A stretch of DNA of 42,814 nt from Thiotrichaceae bacterium. GTDB taxonomy: Bacteria > Pseudomonadota > Gammaproteobacteria > Beggiatoales > Beggiatoaceae. Position numbers and translations under genes: made by a program. The stretch is taken from assembly GCA_011391085.1 (NCBI GenBank), contig JAABRD010000046.1, forward strand, positions 1 to 42,814, read 5' to 3'. This document shows positions 42,624-42,814 of the stretch, piece by piece. The notes below the pieces were generated by a model. That model was not told the origin of the DNA. It saw nothing but the letters and a program-made list of their open reading frames with translations, and did not search any database. Numbering within the stretch: the stretch's first letter is position 1; each line of letters begins with the position of its first letter.

Positions 42624-42716
42624 AATAAGGTGGGTAGTTTAGCAAAGAGTGTAAACGGAGTCAAGAATTTGAATTGACGGGGTTGAGGGTCTGAATCAGA
42701 ATTGAAAGACATTTGA
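42624..42716. promoter_or_regulatory. Shared leader of toxin-antitoxin operon 2
   Basis: A 93-bp block nearly identical to 40358-40450. It lies 22 bp upstream of the antitoxin start in the minus-strand sense and should contain the operon promoter or operator. The two antitoxins differ in fold, so the shared block is not simply inherited with the genes. From 42717 to the window end (98 bp) I see only a C-rich stretch (42761-42772) and no gene. Confidence 0.65.
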
Positions 42717-42814
42717 ATGGTGATAGAGTAATACATCCTCTCTAGTGTGAGATTAGGTATTCCCCCCACCCCAAACTGTGCGGGACACTTTCGCGTCACA
42801 CAGCTTTCAAAGAA

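Overview
The window looks like a chromosome segment from a large-genome, signalling-rich, repeat-rich gram-negative bacterium. My best guess is a filamentous or giant sulfur bacterium of the Beggiatoaceae type (Gammaproteobacteria, Thiotrichales). The guess rests on the very large multi-sensor kinases, a SPINDLY/O-GlcNAc-transferase-like protein, many PIN-type toxins, and intergenic space full of short palindromic mobile repeats and heptamer arrays. A filamentous cyanobacterium-like genome is a weaker alternative: the ethylene-receptor kinase, kinase-cyclase and HTH protein all have cyanobacterial counterparts. No rRNA, tRNA or other universally conserved gene is present, so taxonomy stays an inference.

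Layout. (1) 190-10746 holds three very large two-component proteins. They are a kinase with an ethylene-receptor-type copper-binding membrane domain, a HAMP/GAF kinase with three receiver domains, and a Cache-HAMP-kinase-receiver fused to a class III adenylate cyclase. (2) 11137-12003 is an orphan beta-class DNA methyltransferase. (3) 12200-24450 is the centrepiece: a MotA/ZorA-like and MotB/ZorB-like membrane motor pair on the minus strand, diverging from a plus-strand run of a dynamin-like or SrfC-like GTPase, a very large Hsp70/actin-fold ATPase (SrfB-like) and a 453-aa protein of unknown function. I read these five genes as one functional module: an ion-driven cell-envelope motor coupled to two cytoplasmic NTPases. 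(4) 24720-27783 has a glycolate-oxidase FeS subunit and a DUF1538 membrane protein. (5) 27917-31585 is a double TPR-GT41 glycosyltransferase, apparently made by fusing two genes across a former spacer. (6) 36124-32026 (minus strand) reads as a sigma factor / zinc-finger anti-sigma / M48 protease operon. (7) 36454-38202 is a RecD-like helicase with its ATPase motifs altered. (8) 38428-42601 is a decaying toxin-antitoxin region: two VapBC pairs, a TacA-like antitoxin remnant, an HTH protein and a segmental duplication.

Cutting across all of this are miniature inverted-repeat elements. Family A has termini GGTAGTGATGCAATGTGGGT or variants. Seven of its nine copies are flanked by 8-bp direct repeats (four perfect, three with one mismatch). 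Copies occupy every gap of the five-gene module, and two of them end exactly 16 nt before a start codon. A separate element (33880-34084) sits inside the sigma operon with a perfect 9-bp target duplication that copied the ribosome-binding site, so both neighbouring genes kept what they need. A second family (B) has termini TATAGTAATATTCC. Heptamer arrays (ACTATCC in the sense strand) lie directly in front of the start codons of three genes. Together these make the intergenic DNA at least as informative as the genes.
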